From Streptomyces lateritius (GTDB lineage Bacteria > Actinomycetota > Actinomycetes > Streptomycetales > Streptomycetaceae), in the NCBI RefSeq assembly GCF_014649715.1, contig NZ_BMTO01000013.1, positions 95,563 through 127,668 of the forward strand: DNA of 32,106 bases, given 5' to 3'. Below the pieces are notes generated by a model. It worked only from the letters and a program-made list of their open reading frames with translations, was not told where the DNA came from and ran no database searches. The stretch's first letter is position 1, and the number at the start of each line of letters is the position of its first letter. Positions 14,802-23,989 of the stretch are shown one piece after another. A program made the translations under genes and the position numbers.

Positions 14802-16520
14802 GACGGCCTTCGAGCCCTTCGGCACACGGCTGTTCTTCAGGCGGAACCAGTAGAAACCGTGGCCCGCCAAGGTGAGCAGATACGGCCACTGACCGATCGC
14901 GGGGAACCGCACCTGACCGATCAGCTCGACCGGGTACATGCCGTCGAACTGCCGCAGGTCCAGCTCCGTCGGCTGTGCGAACCGCGAGAAGTTGTTCACG
15001 CAGAGCACCAGGTCGTCACCGTCCTCGCGGAGGAAGGCGAGCACGGCCGGATTGGACGAGGGCAGTTCGGTGTACGAGCCGACCCCGAAAGCCCGGTTCT
15101 GCTTGCGGATCTCGATCATCCGCTTCGTCCAGTGGAGCAGCGAGGACGGCGATGCCATGCCCGACTCGACGTTGGTGACCTGGTAGCCGTAGACCGGGTC
15201 CATGATGGCCGGCAGTGTCAGCCGCCCGGGATCGCAGGACGAGAATCCGGCGTTCCGGTCCGGCGTCCACTGCATCGGGGTCCGCACCCCGTCCCGGTCG
15301 CCGAGCCAGATGTTGTCGCCCATCCCGATCTCGTCGCCGTAGTACAGCACCGGCGAACCCGGCAGCGAGAACAGCAGCGCGGTGAACAGCTCCATCTGGT
15401 TGCGGTCGTTGTCGAGCAGCGGGGCGAGCCGGCGCCGGATGCCGATGTTGGCCCGCATCCGCGGGTCCTTGGCGTACTCCGCGTACATGTAGTCGCGCTC
15501 TTCGTCCGTGACCATCTCGAGCGTCAGCTCGTCGTGGTTGCGCAGGAAGATGCCCCACTGGCACCGGTCCGGGATCGCCGGCGTCTTGGCCAGGATCTCC
15601 GAGACCGGCGTGCGCGACTCCCGCCGTACGGCCATGAAGATCCGCGGCATCACCGGGAAGTGGAACGCCATGTGGCACTCGTCGCCGCCGGAGGCGAAGT
15701 CGCCGAAGTAGTCGACCACGTCCTCCGGCCACTGGTTGGCCTCGGCGAGCAGCACCGTGTCCGGGTAGTGGTCGTCGATCTCCTTGCGGACCCGCTTGAG
15801 GAAGGCGTGGGTCGCGGGGAGGTTCTCGCAGTTGGTGCCCTCCTGCTGGTACAGGTACGGCACCGCGTCCAGCCGGAAGCCGTCGATCCCCAGGTCCAGC
15901 CAGAACTTCAGCGCCGAGAGGATCTCCTCCTGAACCGCCGGGTTCTCGTAGTTGAGATCCGGCTGGTGCGAGAAGAAGCGGTGCCAGAAGTACTGCTTGC
16001 GCACCGGGTCGAAGGTCCAGTTCGAGGTCTCGGTGTCGACGAAGATGATCCGCGCGTCCGGGAACTGCTTGTCGTCGTCGGCCCAGACGTAGTAGTCGCC
16101 GTACGGCCCGTCGGGATCGGCGCGCGACTCCTGGAACCACGGATGCTGGTCGCTGGTGTGGTTCATCACGAAGTCGATGATCACGCGCATGCCGCGCTGG
16201 TGCGCCGCGTCCACGAACTCCACGAAGTCCGCGAGGTCGCCGAACTCGGGGAGCACGGAGGTGTAGTCGGCGACGTCGTAGCCTCCGTCCCGCAACGGCG
16301 AGTCGAAGAACGGCGGCAGCCAGAGGCAGTCGACGCCCAGCCACTGCAGGTAGTCCAGCTTGGACGTGATGCCCTTGAGGTCGCCTACGCCGTCGCCGTT
16401 GCTGTCCTGGAAGGACCTGACGAGCACTTCGTAGAAGACGGCCCTCTTGAACCAGTCCGGGTCACGGTCCTTGGCGGGCGTGTCCTCGAAGGTGTCGGGG
16501 ACGGGTTCGTTGACAGTCAT
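14796..16520 (-). CDS. treS: Trehalose synthase (maltose alpha-D-glucosyltransferase)
   Basis: A 574-residue GH13 isomerase that interconverts trehalose and maltose in the cytosol and feeds maltose to Mak. Catalytic residues are D218 (GFRLDAVPYL), E260 (VLLAEANQWPED) and D330 (FLRNHDELTLEM); region I is DFVMNHTSDQHPWF. The short barrel and C-terminal beta domain are complete and no maltokinase is fused. The ATG at 16520 overlaps the glgE stop by four bases (ATGA), so the two are translationally coupled. The stop codon lies within an 8-bp hairpin. Confidence 0.96.
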   Translation of the reverse strand: MTVNEPVPDTFEDTPAKDRDPDWFKRAVFYEVLVRSFQDSNGDGVGDLKGITSKLDYLQWLGVDCLWLPPFFDSPLRDGGYDVADYTSVLPEFGDLADFVEFVDAAHQRGMRVIIDFVMNHTSDQHPWFQESRADPDGPYGDYYVWADDDKQFPDARIIFVDTETSNWTFDPVRKQYFWHRFFSHQPDLNYENPAVQEEILSALKFWLDLGIDGFRLDAVPYLYQQEGTNCENLPATHAFLKRVRKEIDDHYPDTVLLAEANQWPEDVVDYFGDFASGGDECHMAFHFPVMPRIFMAVRRESRTPVSEILAKTPAIPDRCQWGIFLRNHDELTLEMVTDEERDYMYAEYAKDPRMRANIGIRRRLAPLLDNDRNQMELFTALLFSLPGSPVLYYGDEIGMGDNIWLGDRDGVRTPMQWTPDRNAGFSSCDPGRLTLPAIMDPVYGYQVTNVESGMASPSSLLHWTKRMIEIRKQNRAFGVGSYTELPSSNPAVLAFLREDGDDLVLCVNNFSRFAQPTELDLRQFDGMYPVELIGQVRFPAIGQWPYLLTLAGHGFYWFRLKNSRVPKGSKAVD

Positions 16521-18595
16521 GAGGTGGGTGACCCTCCGATCGACGGGGACGGTCGCAGAGCGAGGACGTGCGCGGGCGTGACGCCCGGCTCGAGGCGCAC
16601 ATAGTTGGCTCTGCCCCAGTGATAGGTCTCGCCGGTGAGCTCGTCGCGCACCGGTACGGTCTCGTGCCAGTCCAGGCCGAGCTCCGGCATGTTCAACGAG
16701 ACCGTGGCCTCCTGGGTGTGGTGAGGGTCGAGGTTGGCGACCACCAGAACGGTGTTCGAACCCGACCGCTTGCTGTACGCGATCACCTGGTCGTTGTCGG
16801 TCGCGTGGAAGGTCAGGTTCCGCAGTCGGCGCAGAGCCGGGTGGCGGCGCCGGATCCGGTTCAGCGTGGTGATGAGCGGGGCGATCGTGGCTCCCGCCCG
16901 TTCGGCGGACTCCCAGTCGCGGGGCCGGAGTTGGTACTTCTCCGAGTTCAGGTACTCCTCGCTGCCGTCCCGCAGCGCGGTGCCCTCGCACAGCTCGTAA
17001 CCGGCGTACATGCCCCAGGAGGGCGCCAGGGTCGCGGCGAGCACCGCCCGCACCTCGAAGGCCGGCCTGCCGCCCTTCTGGAGGTAGGCGTGCAGGATGT
17101 CGGGGGTGTTCACGAAGAGGTTCGGCCGCATGTGGGCCGCCGCCTCGCCGGACAGCTCGGTGAGGTACTCCGTCAGCTCCGCCTTGGTGTTGCGCCAGGT
17201 GAAGTACGTGTACGACTGCTGGAAGCCGATCGCTCCGAGGGTGTGCATCATCGCCGGCCGGGTGAACGCCTCCGCCAGGAAGATCACGTCCGGGTCCTTC
17301 CGGTTGATCTCTCCGATCACCCGCTCCCAGAACACGACCGGCTTGGTGTGCGGGTTGTCGACGCGGAAGATCCGTACCCCGTGGCCCATCCAGTGGCGCA
17401 GGATCCGCACGGTCTCCGCGACGATCCCCTTCATGTCCTTGTCGAACGCGATCGGATAGATGTCCTGGTACTTCTTCGGCGGGTTCTCCGCGTACGCGAT
17501 CGAGCCGTCGGACCGGTGGTGGAACCACTCCGGGTGCTTCTCCACCCACGGGTGGTCCGGGGAGCACTGGAGGGCGAAGTCCAGCGCGATCTCCAGGCGC
17601 AGCTCGCGGGCGCGCGCCACGAAGGCGTCGAAGTCCTCGATCGTGCCCAGGTCCGGGTGGACGGCGTCGTGGCCGCCCTCGGGCGAGCCGATCGCCCACG
17701 GCACACCGACGTCGCTCGGGCTCGCCGAAAGCGCGTTGTTGGGGCCCTTGCGGTGGGTGGTGCCGATGGGGTGGATGGGCGGGAGGTAGACGACGTCGAA
17801 GCCCATCGCCGCGATGGCCGGCAGCCGCTCGGCGGCCGTACGGAACGTCCCGGCGACCGTCTTGCCCCGTACCTTCTTCACGCCCTCCGAGCGCGGAAAG
17901 AACTCGTACCAGGAACCGAACAGCGCCCGCTCGCGCTCCACCTGGAGGGGCAACGCGGGTGAGGAGCTGACCAGTTCGCGCAACGGGTGGCGGTCGAGGG
18001 TCTCGGTCACCTGCGGCGTGAGCGCGGCGGCCAGCCGGGCGGCTGCCGGACGGGACCCGTCGCGCAGCGCGTCGGCGGCGGCCAGCACGGCCTCGCGCCC
18101 GCCGCCCTTCTTCGGGACGCCCTTCGCCGCACGCTCGTGCAGCTCGGCGCCCTCGGCCAGAACGAGCTCGGAGTCGATCCCCGCCGGGATCTTGATCCTC
18201 GCGTGGTGGCGCCAGGTGGCCACCGGATCGCTCCAGGCCTCGACCGTGTACGTCCAGTGGCCTTCGGCGTCCGGGGTGACCTCGGCACCCCACCGGTCGG
18301 TGCCGGGGGCCAGTTCGCGCATCGGGGTCCAGGGGCCGGGGCGCCCGGACGGTCCGCGCAGCACGACATTGGCGGCGACCGCGTCGTGGCCCTCGCGGAA
18401 AACGGTCGCCGTCACCATGAAGGTCTCTCCGGCCACCGCCTTCGCGGGGCGGCGGCCACAGTCGACCAGCGGGCGGACGTCCAGTACGGGAATACGTCCC
18501 ATGAGCGGATTCACAGCATCACCTGAGGGTTTACGGGGGTGCGGGTGGTGGTGCGCTCTTTGTAGCTCCGTCGACGGCTGGCGGGTTGCGGGCAT
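16517..18595 (-). CDS. glgE: Alpha-1,4-glucan:maltose-1-phosphate maltosyltransferase
   Basis: A 692-residue GH13_3 enzyme that transfers maltosyl units from maltose 1-phosphate to the non-reducing end of alpha-glucan. The nucleophile is D413 (FRVDNPHTKP), the acid/base E442 (FLAEAFTRP) and the third carboxylate D499 (VNTPDILH). These lie exactly 19 residues later than D394, E423 and D480 known for the S. coelicolor enzyme, so the barrel is collinear and only the N-terminus is longer. The ATG at 18595 has AGGAG with a five-base gap and starts MPAT as in the relative; later in-frame starts near GRIPVLDV lack a binding site. It is first in the operon with treS. Confidence 0.97.
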   Translation of the reverse strand: MPATRQPSTELQRAHHHPHPRKPSGDAVNPLMGRIPVLDVRPLVDCGRRPAKAVAGETFMVTATVFREGHDAVAANVVLRGPSGRPGPWTPMRELAPGTDRWGAEVTPDAEGHWTYTVEAWSDPVATWRHHARIKIPAGIDSELVLAEGAELHERAAKGVPKKGGGREAVLAAADALRDGSRPAAARLAAALTPQVTETLDRHPLRELVSSSPALPLQVERERALFGSWYEFFPRSEGVKKVRGKTVAGTFRTAAERLPAIAAMGFDVVYLPPIHPIGTTHRKGPNNALSASPSDVGVPWAIGSPEGGHDAVHPDLGTIEDFDAFVARARELRLEIALDFALQCSPDHPWVEKHPEWFHHRSDGSIAYAENPPKKYQDIYPIAFDKDMKGIVAETVRILRHWMGHGVRIFRVDNPHTKPVVFWERVIGEINRKDPDVIFLAEAFTRPAMMHTLGAIGFQQSYTYFTWRNTKAELTEYLTELSGEAAAHMRPNLFVNTPDILHAYLQKGGRPAFEVRAVLAATLAPSWGMYAGYELCEGTALRDGSEEYLNSEKYQLRPRDWESAERAGATIAPLITTLNRIRRRHPALRRLRNLTFHATDNDQVIAYSKRSGSNTVLVVANLDPHHTQEATVSLNMPELGLDWHETVPVRDELTGETYHWGRANYVRLEPGVTPAHVLALRPSPSIGGSPTS

Positions 18596-18722
18596 GGCCG
18601 CTCCTGTCCGCGTTCACTCGGATGGCGGGTCTACGAGGGTGTTCTTCCGTGTCTTCGGGAGGTTTCAGGGGTGTACCGGGTGAGCCTTCCACCCACTCCG
18701 GGTGGGCAATCCGGCGCTTTGT

Positions 18723-18751
18723 TAACTACCTGGACGTAGCCGTGCGGACAA
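18723..18751 (-). promoter_or_regulatory. Candidate promoter of the glgE operon
   Basis: On the minus strand TTGTCC (18751-18746) and TAGTTA (18728-18723) are separated by 17 bases. The leader to the glgE ATG would be about 120 bases and contains a small hairpin (CCACCC/GGGTGG, near 18690-18707). The match to consensus is moderate. The nmrA-like terminator directly upstream would isolate it. Confidence 0.3.
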
Positions 18752-18772
18752 GCGCCCGGTACCCACGAGAAA

Positions 18773-18804
18773 ACCGGCCCCGTCCAATGTAGGACGAGAC
18801 CGGT
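18773..18804 (-). terminator. Terminator of the NmrA-like gene
   Basis: In the minus-strand RNA a 13-bp stem (ACCGGUCUCGUCC with GGACGGGGCCGGU, two G-U pairs, loop UACAUU) is followed by UUUCU. It lies 26 bases after the stop of the NmrA-like gene. On the other strand the two wobbles become C-A mismatches, so it should act mainly in the minus direction. Confidence 0.75.
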
Positions 18805-18829
18805 CCGCCGCGCGCGTTCTGTTGACCCG

Positions 18830-19768
18830 TCAGCCGTGCGGGAAGGGCGACTCCTCCGAGTCGCCGGACCACACCTGCCACGGCTGACGCGTCACCCACT
18901 CGTCCACCGGCGCCGGCCGCACCGTCAGCACCTCCGCCGAGACACCGTCGTCGGCCGCCATCAACAGCGGGTCGGTGCCGGTCGCCATGTGGTGGTAGAT
19001 CCCCGCCACACCGGCCGCCGTCTCCGGACCGAGCAACTGTGCGAGCCCGCGTTCGAATACATCCGGCCGCAGAGGCAGGTACCGCACCGTTCGGCCGAGA
19101 CCACGCCCGAAGGCCTCCGCCAGTTCCGCCCCCGTCAGCGACCGCTCCCCGCCGATGTCGAAGGTGCGGCCCTCCAGACCCTCCCCGGTCAGCGCCGCGT
19201 ACACCGCCTCCGCCAGATCCCTGTGCGACATCCACGCCGTCGGTGTGTCCTCGGGCAGCGGATAGGCCAGGACGCCCTCGTCGACCAGCGCCGGCCCGTT
19301 CCACGGCGAGAAGAGATTGTCCAGATACACCGGCGGCCGTACGACCACCAGCGGCACCCCGCTGTCCCGGAGCACCTCCTCCACGATCCGCCGCGTCTCG
19401 AACGCCGCCACCGAGGTCGGCCCCTGCGGGATCCGGGTGTTGGTGTTGTAGACCAGACGGACGAGCCCGGCGTCCAGAGCCGCGTGGGCGATGTTCCGGG
19501 CGTACCGGCGCACCCGCTCCGGCTCGTACACCAGCGGCATCAGCACCGAGGCGTGCGTCATCCCCTCGAACAGCCGCCGCACGTCCCCGGCGTTCCCCAG
19601 GTCGCCGGCGACGAAGGACGCCCCGGGCAGCGGCGGACGGTCGCCCTCGGGCCGGCGGGTGAGCGTCCGCACCCGGTGGTGCCGCCCGGCCAGCAGACGC
19701 GCCACCGCGCCCCCCTGGAAACCGGTCGCTCCCACGACCGCGACCCTCATCGGAATCTGACTGGACAT
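18830..19768 (-). CDS. NmrA-like NAD(P)-binding oxidoreductase
   Basis: A 312-residue atypical SDR of the NmrA/HSCARG type. The N-terminal Rossmann fold begins MRVAVVGATGFQGGAVARLL (residues 7-26). The sequence continues with RTLTRRPEGDRP and FVAGDLGN, as in NADPH-binding members, and there is no canonical YxxxK catalytic pair at the usual site. Such proteins are either redox sensors or quinone/azo-type reductases. It is divergent from an AraC regulator with 116 bases between, so that regulator probably controls it. The ATG at 19768 has only a weak AAGGG; ATG 19750 is the alternative. It is outside the glg pathway. Confidence 0.85.
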   Translation of the reverse strand: MSSQIPMRVAVVGATGFQGGAVARLLAGRHHRVRTLTRRPEGDRPPLPGASFVAGDLGNAGDVRRLFEGMTHASVLMPLVYEPERVRRYARNIAHAALDAGLVRLVYNTNTRIPQGPTSVAAFETRRIVEEVLRDSGVPLVVVRPPVYLDNLFSPWNGPALVDEGVLAYPLPEDTPTAWMSHRDLAEAVYAALTGEGLEGRTFDIGGERSLTGAELAEAFGRGLGRTVRYLPLRPDVFERGLAQLLGPETAAGVAGIYHHMATGTDPLLMAADDGVSAEVLTVRPAPVDEWVTRQPWQVWSGDSEESPFPHG

Positions 19769-19884
19769 GTGTCGTCGAGGCCCTTCGATAGGCTGTGGCT
19801 GCTGCCGTGTCGGCTCTCTCAGGCTGGCGGCGGCGGCTTCGGCCGTTCAATTAACAAACCGGGGCGGAAGTTGAAGGATCGTCC

Positions 19885-20850
19885 ATGGACACCGTGGGAA
19901 CCGACCGTGACGACCAGCGCGACGACCTCCTGAGCGAGCTGCTCAAGCCGCTCCGCCTCACCGGCGTCTTCGACAGCCGGTGGCACGTCCGCGCGCCCTG
20001 GGCGATCGAGGGAGACGCCGAACAGAGCTGCGCCGTCCTGCACTACCTCGTCGAGGGGGGCTGCTGGATCACCGGCGACGGCCAGACCCCCATCGAGCTG
20101 CACGCCGGCGACCTCATCGTCTTCCCCACCGGGATGGCCCACCGGCTCTCGGACCGGCCCGACCGCCAGGGCGTCCCGCTCAAGGCCGTGCTGCCCGAGC
20201 GCCAGCCCGGCACCTCCGGCGAGATCGTCATCGAGGGCACCGGTGCCGAGAGCCGGCTGCTGTGCGCCGGACTCCACTACGACGCCAGCGCCGCCACCGG
20301 CCTCTACACCTCGCTGCCCTGGGCGCTCGTCCTCGACGGTGCCCAGGTCGACCGCGAGCCGCTGCTCCGCGACACCCTGCGGCTGCTCGCCTCACCCGAC
20401 CGGCCCGTCGGCCCAGGGGACCGGCTGATCACCCTGCGCGCCTTCGAGATGGCCCTGGTGCTCGCCCTGCGCCCGCTGCTGCGCGAACTCACCGACAGCC
20501 CGGCCTCGCTGCCCGTGCTCCGCCACCCGGGCATCAGCCGCGCCATGGTGATGATCTCCACTCGGTTCGCCGAACCCTGGACCATCGAATCCCTCGCCCG
20601 GGAGGTCGGCATGTCCCGCTCCGCGTTCACCGCCGCATTCCGGGAACTCGTCGGCGAGGCCCCCGCCCGCCACCTCACCGGCCGCCGGATGCAGGAGGCC
20701 GCCCGGTTGCTCACCGAGACCTCGATCCCGCAGTCCGCCGTCCCGCCCCGCGTCGGCTACCAGAGCTCCGTCGGATTCCACCTCGCCTTCCGCAAGTGGT
20801 TCGGAATGACCCCGGGGGAGTACCGCTCCGGCTACGACAACGCCGCCTGA
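19885..20850 (+). CDS. AraC family transcriptional regulator
   Basis: A 321-residue regulator. The N-terminal cupin-type ligand domain covers about 20-200 (HYLVEGGCWITGDGQTPIEL, then GDLIVFPTGMAHRLSD). The C-terminal AraC double HTH covers about 222-318 (ESLAREVGMSRSAFTAAFRE, then VGYQSSVGFHLAFRKWFGMT and TPGEYR). This cupin_6/AraC type often controls a divergent oxidoreductase, here the NmrA-like gene, and might also control the four-gene operon that follows 153 bases later. GAAGGA lies before the ATG. The ligand is unknown. Confidence 0.9.
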   Translation: MDTVGTDRDDQRDDLLSELLKPLRLTGVFDSRWHVRAPWAIEGDAEQSCAVLHYLVEGGCWITGDGQTPIELHAGDLIVFPTGMAHRLSDRPDRQGVPLKAVLPERQPGTSGEIVIEGTGAESRLLCAGLHYDASAATGLYTSLPWALVLDGAQVDREPLLRDTLRLLASPDRPVGPGDRLITLRAFEMALVLALRPLLRELTDSPASLPVLRHPGISRAMVMISTRFAEPWTIESLAREVGMSRSAFTAAFRELVGEAPARHLTGRRMQEAARLLTETSIPQSAVPPRVGYQSSVGFHLAFRKWFGMTPGEYRSGYDNAA

Positions 20851-20927
20851 CCTCGGGGTATCCGGGCAAAAGCCGCATGAACGGAAGCTGGCTGGCCGGT
20901 TCTTAAGGACCGCTGGACGGACGTTCA

Positions 20928-20955
20928 TTGCCTGGAAGGCCACGCACCGTACAGG
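20928..20955 (+). promoter_or_regulatory. Candidate promoter of the HpaB-MFS-PrnB-FMO operon
   Basis: TTGCCT (20928-20933) and TACAGG (20950-20955) are separated by 16 bases, upstream of the first gene of the operon. The -10 is imperfect, so this is a tentative call. Confidence 0.3.
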
Positions 20956-21003
20956 CTCGGTCACGGCAAGAGCCGGTGCACACACGAGGAGAGGCGATAA
21001 GCG

Positions 21004-22416
21004 GTGACGAGGTCGGGGCGGGAGTATCTGGAGGGGCTGCGCGACGGGCGCGAGATCTGGCTGGACGGAGAGCGGATCAAGGACGTCACCACGCACCCCG
21101 CCTTCCGGGCCACCGCGGCCTCCTTCGCCGGACTCCACGACCTGGCCCATGATTCCCCGCACACCCCCGTCCTCGTCCAAGGGGGAGTGCACCGCGCGTA
21201 CGCCGTGCCCCGCTCGTACGAGGACCTGGTCGCCCGCCGCAAGGCGTACAAGGTGTGGGCCGAGGCCAGTTACGGCTTCCTCGGCCGCACCCCCGACTAC
21301 ATGGCCTCCGGCGCCGCCGGATTCGCCGCCGCGCCCGAGGTCTTCACCACCGACTGCTTCGACGGCGCCGAACACGCCCTCGCGTACCACCGCAGGCTCG
21401 CCGAGGGCAGCCTCCACTCCGCCTTCACCATCACCGACCCCGCCGCCGAGTGGGTCCAGGTCGTGGAGGACCGCGCCGACGGGATCGTGGTGCGCGGAGC
21501 GAAGACCATCGGCACCGGGGCTGTCTTCGCCGACGAGATACTCGTCGGCACGATCGAACCCCTCGCCCCCGAGGACACCGAGCGCGCGCTCTCCTTCTCC
21601 GTCCGGGTGGACACCCCCGGCCTCAAGCTGATCTCGCGCACCTCCTACGAGAGGCGGGCCCGGTCCGTCTTCGACCAGCCGCTCTCCGCGCGGTACGACG
21701 AGAACGACGCGCTGCTCGTGTGCGACGACGTGTTCGTACCGTGGGAACGGGTGCTGACCTACCGGGACGTGGCCGCGACCGCCGCCATGTGGTGGCAGAC
21801 CCCGGCGTACCTGAACTTCGTGCACCAGTCGGCCACCCGCTTCTGGACGAAGCTCGAGTTCCTCACCGGCCTCGCGATCCTGATCGCCCGGTCCAACGGC
21901 ACCGACGAACTGCCGCAGGTCACGCAGGCGATCGGGCGGCTCCTCGGGGCGGTCGCCCAGGCCAAGGCGTTCGTCCTGGCCGCGGAGGCCTCCTGGGAGC
22001 CGGTCGACGGCGGCCGGGGCGGCGTGCGGCCCGGGCAGGAGATCTCCTTCGCCCAGCGCATCATGGCCGGGGAGCTGTACCCCCGGGCGGTCCAGGACAT
22101 CAAGCTGCTGGCCGGCGGGGCGATCATCCAGACCCCGGCGAGCGGGCGCGACCTGCTCCACCCCGAACTCGGCCCGCTGGTCCGCCAGTACTTCCGCACC
22201 CCCGGCCACCCGGCCGAGGACCGGCTCAAGCTCCTCAAGCTCGCCTGGGACGCCCTGGGCTCCGAGTTCGCCGGCCGGCACGAGCAGTACGAACGCTTCT
22301 ACCAGGGTGCCCCGCACGTCTACCTGACCATGCAGACCTGGGCGGGCGCCGCCGACGACTGCGAACGCCTCGCCCAGGCATGCCTCGACGGCTACGACCT
22401 CGGGACGACGAGGTGA
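21004..22416 (+). CDS. HpaB-type FADH2-dependent monooxygenase
   Basis: A 470-residue protein of the 4-hydroxyphenylacetate 3-monooxygenase/HpaB family, two-component enzymes that use FADH2 from a separate reductase to hydroxylate phenols or related aromatics. Family features include the N-terminal SGREYLEGLRDGREIWLDGE, the middle barrel WVQVVEDRADGIVVRGAKTIGTG (shown here only in part: VVRGAKTIGTG) and VCDDVFVPWERVL, and the helical C-terminal domain GGAIIQTPASGRDLLHPELG. GAGGAGAGG precedes the GTG start. No flavin reductase lies in the window. It is the first gene of the operon with the MFS, PrnB-like and FAD monooxygenase genes. The substrate is unknown. Confidence 0.9.
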   Translation: MTRSGREYLEGLRDGREIWLDGERIKDVTTHPAFRATAASFAGLHDLAHDSPHTPVLVQGGVHRAYAVPRSYEDLVARRKAYKVWAEASYGFLGRTPDYMASGAAGFAAAPEVFTTDCFDGAEHALAYHRRLAEGSLHSAFTITDPAAEWVQVVEDRADGIVVRGAKTIGTGAVFADEILVGTIEPLAPEDTERALSFSVRVDTPGLKLISRTSYERRARSVFDQPLSARYDENDALLVCDDVFVPWERVLTYRDVAATAAMWWQTPAYLNFVHQSATRFWTKLEFLTGLAILIARSNGTDELPQVTQAIGRLLGAVAQAKAFVLAAEASWEPVDGGRGGVRPGQEISFAQRIMAGELYPRAVQDIKLLAGGAIIQTPASGRDLLHPELGPLVRQYFRTPGHPAEDRLKLLKLAWDALGSEFAGRHEQYERFYQGAPHVYLTMQTWAGAADDCERLAQACLDGYDLGTTR

Positions 22417-22462
22417 CGGCGCCGGGGGCTCCGGAGGCCGGCGGGGGGCCGGAGGCCGGGCG

Positions 22463-23905
22463 ATGACCGTTGCCCGCGCGCCGCGGGGCGCTCTCGCGCT
22501 GCTCGCGTCCACGCAGTTGCTGCTGATCCTGGACACCGCGATCGTCAATGTCGCCCTGCCCTCGATCGGCCAGGACCTCGGGTCCGGTTCCGCCGGGCTC
22601 TCCTGGGTGGCCAACGCGTACCTGATCACCTTCGGCGGACTGCTGCTGCTCGGCGGACGCGTCGCCGACCTTTTCGGCCACCGCCGGCTCTTCCTCGGCG
22701 GGCTCGGCCTGCTCGCCGCCGCATCGGCCCTCGGAGCGCTCGCCCCGAACGCCAGTGCCCTCGTCGCCGCCCGGGCCGTCCAGGGCATCGGCGCCGCCCT
22801 CGCCGCGGCCGCCGCCTTCGCGCTGCTGCTCGTCCTCTTCCCCGAGGGGCCGGGCCGTCACCGGGCGCTCGGCGCCTTCGCCGCCATGGGCGGCCTCGGA
22901 GGCGTCCTCGGGACCGTACTCGGCGGGGTCCTCACCGACGTCCTCGGCTGGCGCTCCACCTTCTGGCTCAACGTCGTCGCCGCGGTGGTGCTGCTCCTTC
23001 TCGGCTCAGTTCGCCTCAAGGGCACGGCGCATTCGCCGACGGGCCGGGGCTTCGATCTCGCCGGTGCCCTCACCGCCACCGGGGGGCTCGGGCTCGTCGC
23101 CTACGCGCTCGTCGGCGGGGCCGAGAACGGCCGGCTCTCCGCCGCGACCCTCGGCGCGGCCGGCGCCGGGCTGGCCCTCCTCGCCGTCTTCGCCGTGGTC
23201 GAGAACCGGACCGCCGTCCCCCTCGTGCCGCCCGCCGTCCTCGCGCGGCCCTCCCTGCGCCTGGCCAACGCCCTCAGCGGCCTGGCCCAGATGACGCTCT
23301 TCCCGATGTTCTTCCTGGTCAGCCTCTATCTGCAGAGCGTCCTCGGGTACGAGCCCCTCGGCGGCGGACTCGGTCTGCTCCCGCTCTCGCTCGTCGTCGT
23401 CGCGGTCGCCCCGCAGACCGGCCGGCTGATCCTCCGGATCGGACTGACCCGGACCATGACCCTCGGCTTCGCGCTGCTGTGCGCCGGCACCCTGTGGCTG
23501 GCCCTCGCGCTCACCGCCGACGGAACCTTCTTCTCCACCGTTCTCGCACCGAGTCTTCTCCTCGGTGCCGCCCTGCCGCTGGTCATGGTCACCACCAACG
23601 TCGCCGCCACGGCCGAGGTGGCCCCCGAGGAGACCGGACTCGCCTCCGGTCTCGTCAACACAAGCCAGCAGTTCGGCTCGGTGCTCGGCCTCGCCATCCT
23701 GGTGGCCGTCGCCGCCGCCCGTACCGAATCGGCCACCGTCGCAGCCCGGACCACCGGCTTCCGGGCCGCGTTGTTCCTGGGCGCGACCTTCGCCGCCATC
23801 GCCGCGCTGCTCTCGGTACGGCTGCGCCTGCCCGCCCCCGCCACGGCGCCACCGCGCCAGGACCGGGCGGGCGATCCCGCTGCGTCACAGACAAGAGGCG
23901 AGTGA
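22463..23905 (+). CDS. MFS drug exporter, DHA2/EmrB-QacA type
   Basis: A 480-residue membrane protein with about 14 hydrophobic segments, a proton-coupled exporter. Motif D1 is LDTAIVNVALPSI, motif A is GGRVADLFGHRR and motif C is GGVLGTVLGGVLTD, all typical of 14-TM exporters. GGAGG lies seven bases before the ATG. It sits 46 bases after the HpaB-type gene, between enzymes of the same operon, which suggests that it exports the product or a toxic intermediate of the pathway. Confidence 0.92.
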   Translation: MTVARAPRGALALLASTQLLLILDTAIVNVALPSIGQDLGSGSAGLSWVANAYLITFGGLLLLGGRVADLFGHRRLFLGGLGLLAAASALGALAPNASALVAARAVQGIGAALAAAAAFALLLVLFPEGPGRHRALGAFAAMGGLGGVLGTVLGGVLTDVLGWRSTFWLNVVAAVVLLLLGSVRLKGTAHSPTGRGFDLAGALTATGGLGLVAYALVGGAENGRLSAATLGAAGAGLALLAVFAVVENRTAVPLVPPAVLARPSLRLANALSGLAQMTLFPMFFLVSLYLQSVLGYEPLGGGLGLLPLSLVVVAVAPQTGRLILRIGLTRTMTLGFALLCAGTLWLALALTADGTFFSTVLAPSLLLGAALPLVMVTTNVAATAEVAPEETGLASGLVNTSQQFGSVLGLAILVAVAAARTESATVAARTTGFRAALFLGATFAAIAALLSVRLRLPAPATAPPRQDRAGDPAASQTRGE

Positions 23906-23989
23906 GCCGAAGGGGCGCGCGACCGTCGACGCACGTACCGGGCGCCCCGGAGGTGAACCGAGCCCTCAAAAAACCAGAAGGGCATTCCG